Shown here in pieces: positions 15,901 to 23,418 of a stretch of DNA of 33,891 nucleotides. The position numbers and the translations under genes were made by a program. Every line of letters starts with the position of its first letter. Positions within the stretch are counted from its first letter, which is position 1. This stretch comes from Exiguobacterium sp. TNDT2 (GTDB lineage: Bacteria > Bacillota > Bacilli > Exiguobacteriales > Exiguobacteriaceae): positions 1 through 33,891 of the forward strand of contig NZ_QLVE01000017.1 of NCBI RefSeq assembly GCF_003331145.1. Direction: 5' to 3'. The notes under the pieces were generated by a model. It worked only from the letters and a program-made list of their open reading frames with translations. It had not been told where the DNA came from and did not search any database.

Positions 15901-17403
15901 ATGCAAAACGTGAACAAGTCTGTGATTGTGATTGGTGGAGGGCTCGGCGGGATATCAGCAGCCATCTCACTCGCGCAAAAAGGATACGACGTCTCCTTAT
16001 ACGAAAAGAACGACCACATCGGCGGGAAAGTGAACCGGCTCGAACAGGATGGGTTCGGCTTCGATCTCGGTCCCTCGATTTTAACGATGCCGCAGATTTT
16101 CGAGAAACTGTTCGCGGGTAGCGGCAAGCAGATGGAAGACTACGTACCGATTAAACGGCTCGATCTCGAGTGGCGCTCGTTCTTCCCGGACGGCACGGTG
16201 CTCGATCTCTACCATGACTTGGACGTGATGGAGCGCGCTAACCCGACGCTGTCACGAAAAGATATGCATGAGTATCGCGAGCTGTTAAAATATGCCGAGC
16301 GGATTTACAACACGACGGAGAAGGCATACTTGAAAGAAGGGTTCGAATCGCCGCGCGAAGCGGTCGCCAAGAACGGTCTTTTCTCGACGTTGTTCGGCTT
16401 CGATTTGACGTCGACGATGTACGACGGGATTGCCAAACGAATCAGCAACCCGCATTTGCGGACAATGCTGTCGTATTACGTGAAATATGTCGGCTCATCC
16501 CCGTATAGCGCGCCGGCCGTCCTCAACATGATGATTTACATGCAGCACGCGCAAGGCTGCTGGTACGTCGAAGGCGGCACGCATAAACTCGCGGAAGGAT
16601 TGACGAAACTCGCTGAAGAAATTGGTGTGAAGCTCCATACCGGTCAAGGCGTCGTTCGGGCGCATACGTTGAACGGTCAACTGACGGCCATTGAACTCGA
16701 GGACGGACGGCTCCGTTCGGCCGACTATTTCGTCTCCAACATGGAAGTCATCCCGTTCTATCAAAAGATGGTCGATGCGGATGAACAGTTCGTCGACAAG
16801 CTCGTTGAAAAATATGAGCCGGCCAGTTCCGGCTTCGTGCTCCACCTCGGGGTGAACAAAGAGTACCCGGCCCTCGGCCACCACAACTTCTTCTTCTCGG
16901 AGAACTTGCATGAACAGATGGACAAAATCTTCGAGCAGCACGAGTTGCCGGACGACCCGACGATTTACTTGGTGAACGTCAATAAGACCGACCCGACCCA
17001 GGCACCGCCCGGGCACGAGAACATTAAAATCTTACCGCACATCCCGTACATCCAAGACGAGCCGTTCACTCCTGAACAGTACGCCGCATTCGAAGAGCGA
17101 GTCCTCGATAAGCTCGAGCGGATGGGCTTGGACGGCTTACGCGAACATACGGTGACGCGCGATGTTTGGACGCCGCATGACATCGAGCGTACGTACGGCT
17201 CGGACCGGGGCGCGATTTATGGGACCGTCGCCGATAAGAAGCAGAACGGCGGCTTCAAGCACAAAAAACAGAGCGAGCTGTACGACAACCTCTACTTCGT
17301 CGGCGGCACGGTCAATCCCGGCGGGGGCATGCCGATGGTGACGTTGAGTGGTCAGCAAGTGAGCGATAAGATTGCGAAGCGTGACGGAGTCACAAATCGA
17401 TGA
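15901..17403 (+). CDS. crtP: Diaponeurosporene oxygenase-type carotenoid oxidase (CrtP-like)
   Basis: This 500-aa FAD enzyme belongs to the CrtI/CrtN/CrtP desaturase-oxidase family. The dinucleotide-binding N-terminus VIVIGGGLGGISAAISLAQK and the C-terminal signature FVGGTVNPGGGMPMVTLSGQ are intact. Segments such as GFGFDLGPSILTMPQIFEKL, WRSFFPDGT, KRISNPHLR and VNKTDPTQAP closely resemble, from memory, Staphylococcus CrtP, which oxidises the end methyl of diaponeurosporene in staphyloxanthin synthesis. Other crt genes are not in the window, so the gene stands alone. A CrtN-like desaturase remains possible. GGGCGG lies before the ATG; the promoter is unclear. Confidence 0.82.
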   Translation: MQNVNKSVIVIGGGLGGISAAISLAQKGYDVSLYEKNDHIGGKVNRLEQDGFGFDLGPSILTMPQIFEKLFAGSGKQMEDYVPIKRLDLEWRSFFPDGTVLDLYHDLDVMERANPTLSRKDMHEYRELLKYAERIYNTTEKAYLKEGFESPREAVAKNGLFSTLFGFDLTSTMYDGIAKRISNPHLRTMLSYYVKYVGSSPYSAPAVLNMMIYMQHAQGCWYVEGGTHKLAEGLTKLAEEIGVKLHTGQGVVRAHTLNGQLTAIELEDGRLRSADYFVSNMEVIPFYQKMVDADEQFVDKLVEKYEPASSGFVLHLGVNKEYPALGHHNFFFSENLHEQMDKIFEQHELPDDPTIYLVNVNKTDPTQAPPGHENIKILPHIPYIQDEPFTPEQYAAFEERVLDKLERMGLDGLREHTVTRDVWTPHDIERTYGSDRGAIYGTVADKKQNGGFKHKKQSELYDNLYFVGGTVNPGGGMPMVTLSGQQVSDKIAKRDGVTNR

Positions 17404-17525
17404 CCGACTCGTTTCGGGAACGACATCGTTTCAAATTCTATACGATTGGCATGGTCATCTGCGGAATTTTGGTGGCATGTTTTCTTAAAAATAAGCATCT
17501 GACGCCATGTCAGATGCTTATTTAG
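17400..17525 (+). CDS. Putative 41-aa membrane peptide overlapping the crtP stop
   Basis: An ATG overlaps the crtP stop codon (ATGA) and opens a 41-codon frame with a basic start (RERHRFKFY) and a hydrophobic segment (IGMVICGILVACFL). The last dozen codons run through the terminator hairpin at 17489-17523. Overlap with crtP would allow coupled translation. Coding through a terminator is unusual, so this may be chance. Confidence 0.3.
   Translation: MTDSFRERHRFKFYTIGMVICGILVACFLKNKHLTPCQMLI
17489..17523. terminator. Bidirectional rho-independent terminator
   Basis: Perfect 15-bp arms (AAATAAGCATCTGAC and complement) around GCCAT, with A and T runs on both sides. It ends crtP on the plus strand and the small membrane protein cluster on the minus strand. 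Confidence 0.92.
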
Positions 17526-17635
17526 TTACGTGTATTCGATTTTCCAACAATCAATTTCAATACAACAATAATTCCGCCTAACATGACAGCAAAGGTTCCA
17601 AGCGACCAGAGCATGTCAAACACTCGTAGATCCAT
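17522..17635 (-). CDS. Small single-pass membrane protein, 37 aa
   Basis: A 37-codon frame starts with ATG 6 nt after a strong AAGGAGG site. It encodes an N-terminal amphipathic part (MDLRVFDMLWS), a hydrophobic helix (TFAVMLGGIIVVLKLIV) and a basic tail (GKSNTRN). It begins 12 nt after the last DPEHVT-family gene and stops at the terminator, so it is the last cistron of that operon. I do not recognise a family. The ribosome site, position and composition make it likely to be real. Confidence 0.7.
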   Translation of the reverse strand: MDLRVFDMLWSLGTFAVMLGGIIVVLKLIVGKSNTRN

Positions 17636-17646
17636 CGTCTTCCTCC

Positions 17647-18132
17647 TTATTTGAGCTGACGTTTCGCTTCATCGCGATGCGCCGTCCGCAGCTCATGATT
17701 CGTCACGTGCTCCGGGTCAATCAACTCGATTTTCCGGTTCACCCATACCGATAAGAAGATGAATGGGATAAACAAGGCGAGCAGCATAATGGCGAAGATG
17801 ACGAGTGACCCTTCAATCGCCCAAGCGATGGCGATGAAGACCCCAAGCAAGATGACGTTCGCGAGCACGATGCCGAACTCGAGTCGCACGAACTTTTGAT
17901 AGCGCGCGTCGTCATTGAATGTGAGCAGCAACCTCATGCGGTGCCACGCCCGATAGAGGCTCGGCAATTGCGTCGCCATGATGATGATGGCGAATGTCGC
18001 GAGGGTGATGTCTTGCGTAAAGATGAAGTAAAAGGCGATCCCTAAAATTGCGAACGTGAGCAAGAGCGCCGTCCGGTTCACCTTTCGGTCGTTCTCGACC
18101 ATTTGTTTCAGCCGTTCATGTTTATTAACCAT
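17647..18132 (-). CDS. DPEHVT-family four-helix membrane protein (copy A)
   Basis: I do not recognise a named family. This 161-aa protein has a short basic N-terminus (VNKHERLKQM), two predicted membrane helices (about 21-40 and 43-60), a cytosolic loop WHRMRLLLTFNDDARYQ at about 63-79, two more helices (about 86-130) and the tail IDPEHVT ending at 144. Eight relatives lie within 8 kb. It is closest to the adjacent copy B, with which it shares the whole loop except one R/K change, suggesting recent duplication. It lies 15 nt after copy B and 12 nt before the 37-aa peptide gene. A role in membrane immunity or stress is only inferred from context. Confidence 0.85.
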   Translation of the reverse strand: MVNKHERLKQMVENDRKVNRTALLLTFAILGIAFYFIFTQDITLATFAIIIMATQLPSLYRAWHRMRLLLTFNDDARYQKFVRLEFGIVLANVILLGVFIAIAWAIEGSLVIFAIMLLALFIPFIFLSVWVNRKIELIDPEHVTNHELRTAHRDEAKRQLK

Positions 18133-18147
18133 AGTTAGGTACTCCCA

Positions 18148-18627
18148 TCATGATGACTTTCGTTTTTCGTGCTCGAGTTGCGCCTTGCCGAGTTCCGTCG
18201 CGGTCACGTGCTCCGGGTCAATCGTTTTCAACTCACGGTCGATGCGAATCCCAAGCGCTAGGAACGTGATCAGACCGACGATAACGACGATGACGAGCGT
18301 GAGTAGCGTGATCCATCCGAGCATCGAGCTCGCGATCAACAGCACGAGAAACACAATGTTCCCGACGGCCAAGCCGAACTCGGACCGTACTTTCTGTTGG
18401 TAGCGAGCGTCGTCGTTGAAGGTGAGCAGCAACTTCATCCGGTGCCACCCTTTATACAGCACGGGCAGCTGTCCAACCAAGATGATCGGCAACAGTAAGA
18501 GGACGTCCGTCGCCCAAAAATAGATGATGAACAGTGCGATGATTCCTATCGTCGGGTACAGCATTTGTTTTTGTCGCTTTCGATCGTTCTCCATCATGCG
18601 TTCAAGTCTTATGTTATGGTCAACCAT
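18148..18627 (-). CDS. DPEHVT-family four-helix membrane protein (copy B)
   Basis: This 159-aa paralogue of copy A has the same plan: N-terminus VDHNIRLERMMENDR, helix pair, loop WHRMKLLLTFNDDARYQ at about 61-77, helix pair, and IDPEHVT ending at 142. It is the first gene after the SUKH gene's hairpin and is followed by copy A. Conservation of loop and tail against divergent helices suggests that the cytosolic elements bind something common while the helices vary. No enzymatic motif is visible. Confidence 0.85.
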   Translation of the reverse strand: MVDHNIRLERMMENDRKRQKQMLYPTIGIIALFIIYFWATDVLLLLPIILVGQLPVLYKGWHRMKLLLTFNDDARYQQKVRSEFGLAVGNIVFLVLLIASSMLGWITLLTLVIVVIVGLITFLALGIRIDRELKTIDPEHVTATELGKAQLEHEKRKSS

Positions 18628-18669
18628 CCAATCCCCCTAATCAAATCTCGTTACCTTCTTTTACGAAAA

Positions 18670-18687
18670 GAAACGGCAAATCGTTTC
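18670..18687 (-). terminator. Weak terminator after the SUKH gene
   Basis: On the minus strand GAAACG and CGTTTC form a 6-bp hairpin with a 6-nt loop, followed by TTTTC. The SUKH stop codon lies in its 5' arm. Some read-through into copies B and A is plausible. Confidence 0.5.
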
Positions 18688-19504
18688 ACTCGACTCGAAT
18701 ATCGTTATCGAGAATGTACATCGTCTCTTCGTAGCGTTGTTTACTATAGGCGTCGTCTTGCCTGTGGAGCGTCTCAAAAAATGCTTCGAACAGTTGTTGA
18801 TCTAAAGGCTTCCGTCGAATGATGATTTCTTGAATGACGCTTGTCGCCGTCTCTCGCAACGTCTCGTCATCCATCCAGGTCAACAGCTCACGAACGAGTT
18901 CCTCCGCTTCAAGTAAATCCAAGCTATTGGACCAAAGAACCGCACCAATCCTTTTGTCTTCTAGATGATCGCTATAGAGGAGGCGTCGCGCATCGTTCAG
19001 GAGCGCCTCCCCTTGTTTCATTTCAGTGATCGGTTCTGGGAAAATTTCTGCATCCACTTCCATATCGACCGTCGTGAGCGCTTCGCTAAATTGACTAAAC
19101 GTATCGAATAAGATATCGATTTGTTCGGTGTCCGTATCGATGTAAGCAATGTTTGGCTCTGACCCCTCTCGGTAATCGAACACGAGGAAGAAATGTCCAT
19201 CACCAGCGAACGCAATCAATCGTTCATCCTCGACACCCCACTCTTTTAATAACGCCTTGGATTCAATCAACCCTTTATTTAAACCAACTCCAGCAATCGA
19301 ATCGACGAGGGCGATGTCATCTTGCCCATTCCATGTAATCGGTAAGTCGCGCTGTTCGACATATCCCCCGTTTTGGATACGAAGTGCCTCGAGATAATCG
19401 TCCGGCAGTTTCACCCCGAGGCGCCCTTCCACTTCAGTTAATACGTCGTCCGTTAATGCGGGCAACCGATTCGGATCGTCCGGTATGTCATTCCAAATGA
19501 TCAT
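18686..19504 (-). CDS. SUKH (SMI1/KNR4) domain protein, probable immunity protein
   Basis: The N-terminal half of this 272-aa protein is a SUKH/SMI1-KNR4 domain: LTDDVLTEVEGRLGVKLPDD, then YLEALRIQNGGYVE, the hydrophobic IALVDSIAGVG, and the core strands LIAFAGDGHFFLVFDYREG and PNIAYIDTD. The C-terminal 110 residues are acidic and helical without a known motif. SUKH proteins are known mostly as immunity proteins against polymorphic toxins, and some are housekeeping. The ATG overlaps the copy C stop codon (ATGA), so it is co-translated with a DPEHVT-family protein. No toxin gene lies in the window. Confidence 0.82.
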   Translation of the reverse strand: MIIWNDIPDDPNRLPALTDDVLTEVEGRLGVKLPDDYLEALRIQNGGYVEQRDLPITWNGQDDIALVDSIAGVGLNKGLIESKALLKEWGVEDERLIAFAGDGHFFLVFDYREGSEPNIAYIDTDTEQIDILFDTFSQFSEALTTVDMEVDAEIFPEPITEMKQGEALLNDARRLLYSDHLEDKRIGAVLWSNSLDLLEAEELVRELLTWMDDETLRETATSVIQEIIIRRKPLDQQLFEAFFETLHRQDDAYSKQRYEETMYILDNDIRVE

Positions 19505-19983
19505 TGTTCCCCTGCTTCCTTCAATCGTCTGTATTGGCGAATGTCTTGATTCGTCACATGCTCTGGGTCAATCTTTTTGAGTCGCTCATTCACCCACCAT
19601 TCAAAATAAAGACAAGGCAAGACGATTAGCGTACCAAGCAGTGAATACGTGACGTGTTGAAAGTTTTGAATGACTGTACCCCAAATAAATATAGCGAGCC
19701 CGATGACCGTCATGAAGATGAATAAAAAGTTGATTCGAACATATCGGCGATACAGCTCATCCGAACTAAAGCGGAGCAATAGCTTCATCCGCAACCAGCC
19801 CCATAAAATCAGTGATGCGTAAATGATTAAAAAGGCTGCGAACACTTGCATGTTCGTTAAAGTGTAACGACTATGGAGATAAAACGAGATCAAGATGATG
19901 ATGGCGACCAGTAGACCAAATAAACGAATCGAGACTTGTTCAAACCGCATCAATTGAAGCAAGCGATCTTTATGCTCGACCAT
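19501..19983 (-). CDS. DPEHVT-family four-helix membrane protein (copy C)
   Basis: Using the ATG at 19983 this is 160 aa with N-terminus VEHKDRLLQLMRF, a helix pair, loop WLRMKLLLRFSSDELYRR near 63-80, a helix pair, and WVNERLKKIDPEHVT ending at 144. The frame extends upstream to 19998, but the chosen start shares an A with the copy D stop codon (TGATG) and has GGGAG about 8 nt upstream. Its start also matches those of copies A and B. It overlaps the SUKH gene by 4 bp. It thus links copy D and the SUKH gene in one coupled operon. Confidence 0.85.
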   Translation of the reverse strand: MVEHKDRLLQLMRFEQVSIRLFGLLVAIIILISFYLHSRYTLTNMQVFAAFLIIYASLILWGWLRMKLLLRFSSDELYRRYVRINFLFIFMTVIGLAIFIWGTVIQNFQHVTYSLLGTLIVLPCLYFEWWVNERLKKIDPEHVTNQDIRQYRRLKEAGEQ

Positions 19984-20474
19984 CATTCCTTCTCCCATTT
20001 CCGTTTCATCCGTTCCCGTTTCGTAAAGCCAATCAAGCTATCCGTGACATGCTCGTGATCGATCCGAAGCAAGCGGGTATCGAGCCATGTCTCAACCACC
20101 AACATGCCTGCAATCAACATCGCTGACAGTCCACTGAATACCGGCAATGCGAAGTATCCTGATACATACCCAAACATCAGACCAAGCATACCCCATAACA
20201 TCGCAATCGCGATGACGCCTTTCGCCCGGATCAATCGTTGGTAGGATCGATTTTCATTGAACGTCACGGATACACGCGTCTTCTGCCACGCTACGCGACT
20301 GAGCGGGACAGCCGTCATCATCAAAAAGACGAGCATCGCAAGCATTGGCAATGATGCATTGGTATAGATCCACCACCCCAGTCCTAACCCTGCCGCGGCG
20401 GCCCACAACAAGTTAAATGCACCTTTTTTGGGAAGCATATATAACTGCTCGATTCGTTCTTCTCGTGTCACCAT
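19983..20474 (-). CDS. DPEHVT-family four-helix membrane protein (copy D)
   Basis: This 163-aa protein has N-terminus VTREERIEQLYML, a helix pair, loop WQKTRVSVTFNENRSYQR near 63-80, a helix pair, and the variant tail IDHEHVT ending at 144. Despite low identity to its relatives, the tail falls at the same residue. AAGGAGG is 8 nt before the ATG. It is the first gene of the operon D, C, SUKH and is divergent from a small zinc-ribbon gene; the promoter must lie in the 78-nt gap. Confidence 0.83.
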   Translation of the reverse strand: MVTREERIEQLYMLPKKGAFNLLWAAAAGLGLGWWIYTNASLPMLAMLVFLMMTAVPLSRVAWQKTRVSVTFNENRSYQRLIRAKGVIAIAMLWGMLGLMFGYVSGYFALPVFSGLSAMLIAGMLVVETWLDTRLLRIDHEHVTDSLIGFTKRERMKRKWEKE

Positions 20475-20552
20475 AATCTGTTCCTCCTTGAAACCAATTC
20501 GGACCGTTCACCGTATATACGAATAGCATACCAATAATTAGGAGGTATTTCG

Positions 20553-20756
20553 ATGGATATTCTTATTTTAGCCATCCTACTCGGCATCGTCGGCTTCATT
20601 GTGACCCGCTCCTATACCATCTACCCGTCATCGTTCGGAGACCGTTCACCCGTCCAACCACGCGCCTCGATCACGACAAAATGCCCACATTGCCAAACCG
20701 TCGTCAAACGGCAGGAACACGGGCAGACTTGTTCAACTTGTCGGAAATCGTTTTAG
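20553..20756 (+). CDS. Small membrane-anchored zinc-ribbon protein
   Basis: The 67-aa protein has an N-terminal membrane helix (ILILAILLGIVGFIVT) and a C-terminal zinc ribbon with CPHC and CSTC pairs about 15 residues apart. TTAGGAGG lies 9 nt before the ATG. Such proteins are common in Bacillota with unknown roles. Its last 4 bp overlap the convergent YdcZ-like gene. Confidence 0.75.
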   Translation: MDILILAILLGIVGFIVTRSYTIYPSSFGDRSPVQPRASITTKCPHCQTVVKRQEHGQTCSTCRKSF

Positions 20757-21226
20757 ACGACTTGCTTTGCTTTTTGGTGGACCGTCTCTTTTTTCCCACT
20801 CAACTGGAACAACAGCACCCCGCCGACAATCAACACGATGCCAAGCGCTGTCTTCCACGTGAACGGGATGGCTTCGAGCCCGAACCAGCCGAGCGTATCC
20901 CAGAGGAGCGCGAATAGAATTTGTGACACCATGACGATCGAGATGGCATGGCTCGGTCCGAGCTGTTGGACGCCTTGCGTCACACTCATGACGACACCGA
21001 CTCCGATGATGCCGCTGAACCAATACCACGTCTCCATCCCCGTGACGGCGAACAGACCCGCTCCCTCACTGATCAATCCGACGAGCAATGACGCCAAGAA
21101 ACCGAGGGCGAGCACGAGCGTCGTCGTCGCCCACGCCCCGACCCGTTCTTTCACTTTGGCGTTAAACGTATTCTGCACACAGACGAGCATTCCGCCCATG
21201 ACCGCGAGCATCATTCCTAGTGCCAT
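20753..21226 (-). CDS. YdcZ (DUF606) family DMT-type membrane protein
   Basis: This 157-aa protein has five predicted helices and the YdcZ/DUF606 hallmarks: MLVCVQNTFNAKVKERVGAW at the start, SGIIGVGVVMSVTQGVQQLG in the middle, and ILFALLWDTLGWFGLEAIPF before the last helix. Such half-size transporters usually act in pairs; their substrates are mostly unknown. It follows the Crp/Fnr gene by 12 nt with an AGGAGG site, and it is the last gene of the operon. Confidence 0.85.
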   Translation of the reverse strand: MALGMMLAVMGGMLVCVQNTFNAKVKERVGAWATTTLVLALGFLASLLVGLISEGAGLFAVTGMETWYWFSGIIGVGVVMSVTQGVQQLGPSHAISIVMVSQILFALLWDTLGWFGLEAIPFTWKTALGIVLIVGGVLLFQLSGKKETVHQKAKQVV

Positions 21227-21238
21227 GACGTGTCCTCC

Positions 21239-21907
21239 TCATTCATAAATACTCTCCCCAGCAACAGCAATCAACCCGGCGCGATCCATGATAGCAATCG
21301 ACCGACGATCCCGTTCAATCAATCCTTGTTCCACGAACCGCTTGAGCGTCCGGTTGACGTGGCGATAGCTCGTCCCAATCAAGTCGGCGATGTCGGTCAA
21401 CTCATCGACGGTCGACCCGAGCGTCGTCTCTTCCGGTGTCATCGACAATAGATAGCTCGCGAGTCGCACATCGACCGGATAGAACAAGTTGAAACTCATC
21501 GACTGCGACTTCATCTCGAACTTCTTCGTGATTCCTTCAAGCAGATAATGCAGCCACGTCACGTCGTCTTGGGCGTGACGCGCGACATCTTCGAAACGAA
21601 CGACGAGCACCTCGACCGGCGTGACCGCCTCGACCGTGTTCAAGAACGGCGTGCGGCGAACGTATTCGATGTCGCCAATCAAGTCGAGCGGATGTTTGAA
21701 CGACAAGACGAGCCGTTTCCCGGCCGCCGACGTGTGGGCCACCCGAATCTTTCCACTGACTAGAAAGTGGAGCTGCTCGGCCTCAGCGCCTTGGATACAA
21801 ATCGCCTCTCCCGGTGCGTAACGGACGAGTTTGAGATGGGGACGGACGGCTAAAGGGAGCACCTCATTTAGTCCATATTGCTTCATGTAACGGTCAATCT
21901 GTTCCAT
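21239..21907 (-). CDS. Crp/Fnr family transcriptional regulator
   Basis: The 222-aa protein has a cyclic-nucleotide-binding-type beta roll (YAPGEAICIQGAEAEQLHFL, VSGKIRVAHTSAAGKRLVLS, PLDLIGDIEYV) and a C-terminal winged helix with the recognition element LIGTSYRHVNRTLKRFVEQG. No cysteine cluster for an iron-sulfur centre is seen at the N-terminus, so it is not a classical Fnr. It is embedded between YdcZ-family genes with gaps of 6 and 12 nt, so it probably regulates this operon. The effector is unknown. Confidence 0.9.
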   Translation of the reverse strand: MEQIDRYMKQYGLNEVLPLAVRPHLKLVRYAPGEAICIQGAEAEQLHFLVSGKIRVAHTSAAGKRLVLSFKHPLDLIGDIEYVRRTPFLNTVEAVTPVEVLVVRFEDVARHAQDDVTWLHYLLEGITKKFEMKSQSMSFNLFYPVDVRLASYLLSMTPEETTLGSTVDELTDIADLIGTSYRHVNRTLKRFVEQGLIERDRRSIAIMDRAGLIAVAGESIYE

Positions 21908-21913
21908 CGTACG

Positions 21914-22339
21914 TCATCCTTTCAATACGAGAATCCCGACAATCATCATCACGACCCCGAGCAGTTGCGTCCGGTTCAAGTCCCGGCGCAACATCCCGAA
22001 CCAACCGCGCCAGTCGATGACGAGCGCGAGGGCAAGCTGGGCAATCAAGAACAATGAGATGGTGAGGGTAACGCCGAGCTCATGCACGGCCGTCATATTG
22101 CTGAACAAGATGAACGTGGCGAACGCACCGCCTGACAAATAGAGCGGCTCGACGCGACGCATGTGGACGTATGTTCGGTCGCGGACGACGAGCATAATCA
22201 CGAGCGCGACAAGAAAGCCCGTTAATTGCGTCAACGTCGCAGCTTGCCACGTCCCGATACTTGAACTGATTCGAGCGTTGGCAACGCTCTGCAGCGTCAA
22301 AAAGAAACCGCCACTGATGGCGAACACTACTCCGCGCAT
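21914..22339 (-). CDS. YdcZ (DUF606) family membrane protein, single domain
   Basis: The 141-aa protein starts at the ATG at 22339, which GGGAGG precedes by about 8 nt; the frame is open further upstream but that part has no membrane character. Family features are FAISGGFFLTLQSVANARIS, LYLSGGAFATFILFSNMTA and LALALVIDWRGWFGMLRRDL, the last matching the DxxGWFG signature. It lies 14 nt after the double-domain gene and 6 nt before the Crp/Fnr gene. Confidence 0.85.
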   Translation of the reverse strand: MRGVVFAISGGFFLTLQSVANARISSSIGTWQAATLTQLTGFLVALVIMLVVRDRTYVHMRRVEPLYLSGGAFATFILFSNMTAVHELGVTLTISLFLIAQLALALVIDWRGWFGMLRRDLNRTQLLGVVMMIVGILVLKG

Positions 22340-22353
22340 GTTGTCTTCCTCCC

Positions 22354-23292
22354 TTATGACAAACGAATCAACATGATCCCGATGACCATGACGAGTAAAC
22401 TGACGAGTTGAATCCCAGTGACCGGGTTCTTGGCGGCACCAAACCAACCGAAGCGGTCGATGAGTAAACTCCCGCACAGCAAGCCGACAATGACGATTAC
22501 GACGGCGATGCCAGTGCCGACCATCGGCACGATTAAGACGTTCCCCCCGATGAACAGTGCCCCGATGATACCGCCGAGCCAAATCCACCACGGCTGACCG
22601 CGTAGCCCGCGCCATTCGACGCTCGGGCGTATCAAGATTAAAATGAACAACAACAGAACGATTCCGACGACAAACGAGACGAGCGCTCCTTTCAAAGCTG
22701 ATTCAAGCACCGTTCCCACATAGCCGTTGATGGCAGTCTGTGTCGCGCTCATCATCCCGGTCGCAATCCCGACGAGGCGCCAAGCGTTCAAATTTTCGCT
22801 TCCTGTCTGTGACGAGGCGACGAGTTTGCCACGGCGACGATTGATCCAGTCCGTGAGCGCGACAGTGCCGACGACGCCGAGCAAGACGAACAAAGCCCCG
22901 AGTACACGCCACGGCGTGAGGACGTTGACGGTTGAATTGAACCAGCCGAAGTGGTCAATCAAGAGTCCCATCAAAATCTGTCCGAAGATGGGCATGATGA
23001 CGGTCTGGACACTGCCGAGCCTCGGGATTAAGAGGATGTTCCCCGTTAAAAAGATGACCCCAAATAAACCGCCCGACCAGATCCAGAGCGGTTCGGTACG
23101 AAAAAGCGATGAGTCGATACCGAATGACTGACCGGTGAGGAGTAACGTAATTGATAAAAATGTTAGCCCCACGACGAACAACAGAAACGATGCGACGAAC
23201 GGTGACCCGAGAATCGAACGCAGCCGGGAGTTCGCGCTCGTCTGTATCGGCAACAAAATGCCGATGACGAGTCCAATCACAATGGCTAACAT
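22354..23292 (-). CDS. Double-domain YdcZ (DUF606) family transporter
   Basis: This 312-aa protein is two YdcZ modules in one chain. Module one has LLPIQTSANSRLRSILGSPF and GLLIDHFGWFN; module two, after a polar linker near residues 150-165, has MMSATQTAINGYVGTVLESA and GSLLIDRFGWFG. Ten helices are predicted, as in complete DMT exporters. It is the first gene of a four-gene operon with two single-module relatives and a Crp/Fnr regulator. Upstream at 23362-23375 lies an inverted repeat (AGGAC, 4 nt, GTCCT) that could be an operator. Confidence 0.88.
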   Translation of the reverse strand: MLAIVIGLVIGILLPIQTSANSRLRSILGSPFVASFLLFVVGLTFLSITLLLTGQSFGIDSSLFRTEPLWIWSGGLFGVIFLTGNILLIPRLGSVQTVIMPIFGQILMGLLIDHFGWFNSTVNVLTPWRVLGALFVLLGVVGTVALTDWINRRRGKLVASSQTGSENLNAWRLVGIATGMMSATQTAINGYVGTVLESALKGALVSFVVGIVLLLFILILIRPSVEWRGLRGQPWWIWLGGIIGALFIGGNVLIVPMVGTGIAVVIVIVGLLCGSLLIDRFGWFGAAKNPVTGIQLVSLLVMVIGIMLIRLS

Positions 23293-23383
23293 AGTCTCTT
23301 CCTCGATTCTCTCTATATACTGTGTACGTGTTAAGCTTACTCCTCACACACTTTAGCATAAAGGACCGATGTCCTGAAATGTG

Positions 23384-23418
23384 AAAAAGACGAGTTCCGA
23401 CTATCAGGAACTCGTCTT
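23384..23418 (-). terminator. Rho-independent terminator of the second DPEHVT cluster
   Basis: Arms of 12 bp (AAGACGAGTTCC and complement) around an 8-nt loop, with a minus-strand T5 run. The copy E stop codon lies inside the hairpin. Confidence 0.9.

Noticed and set aside
15783-16127. A minus-strand frame before and inside crtP
   Set aside because: It overlaps the coding strand of crtP and the upstream gap, with no ribosome site or family features.
20753-21029. Arg/His-rich minus-strand frame over the YdcZ-like gene
   Set aside because: It is a shadow of the YdcZ gene in another frame, without a start site or motifs.
22340-22615. N-terminal extension of the single-module YdcZ gene
   Set aside because: It is Arg/His-rich, an out-of-frame reading of the double-module gene, and a good start lies at 22339.
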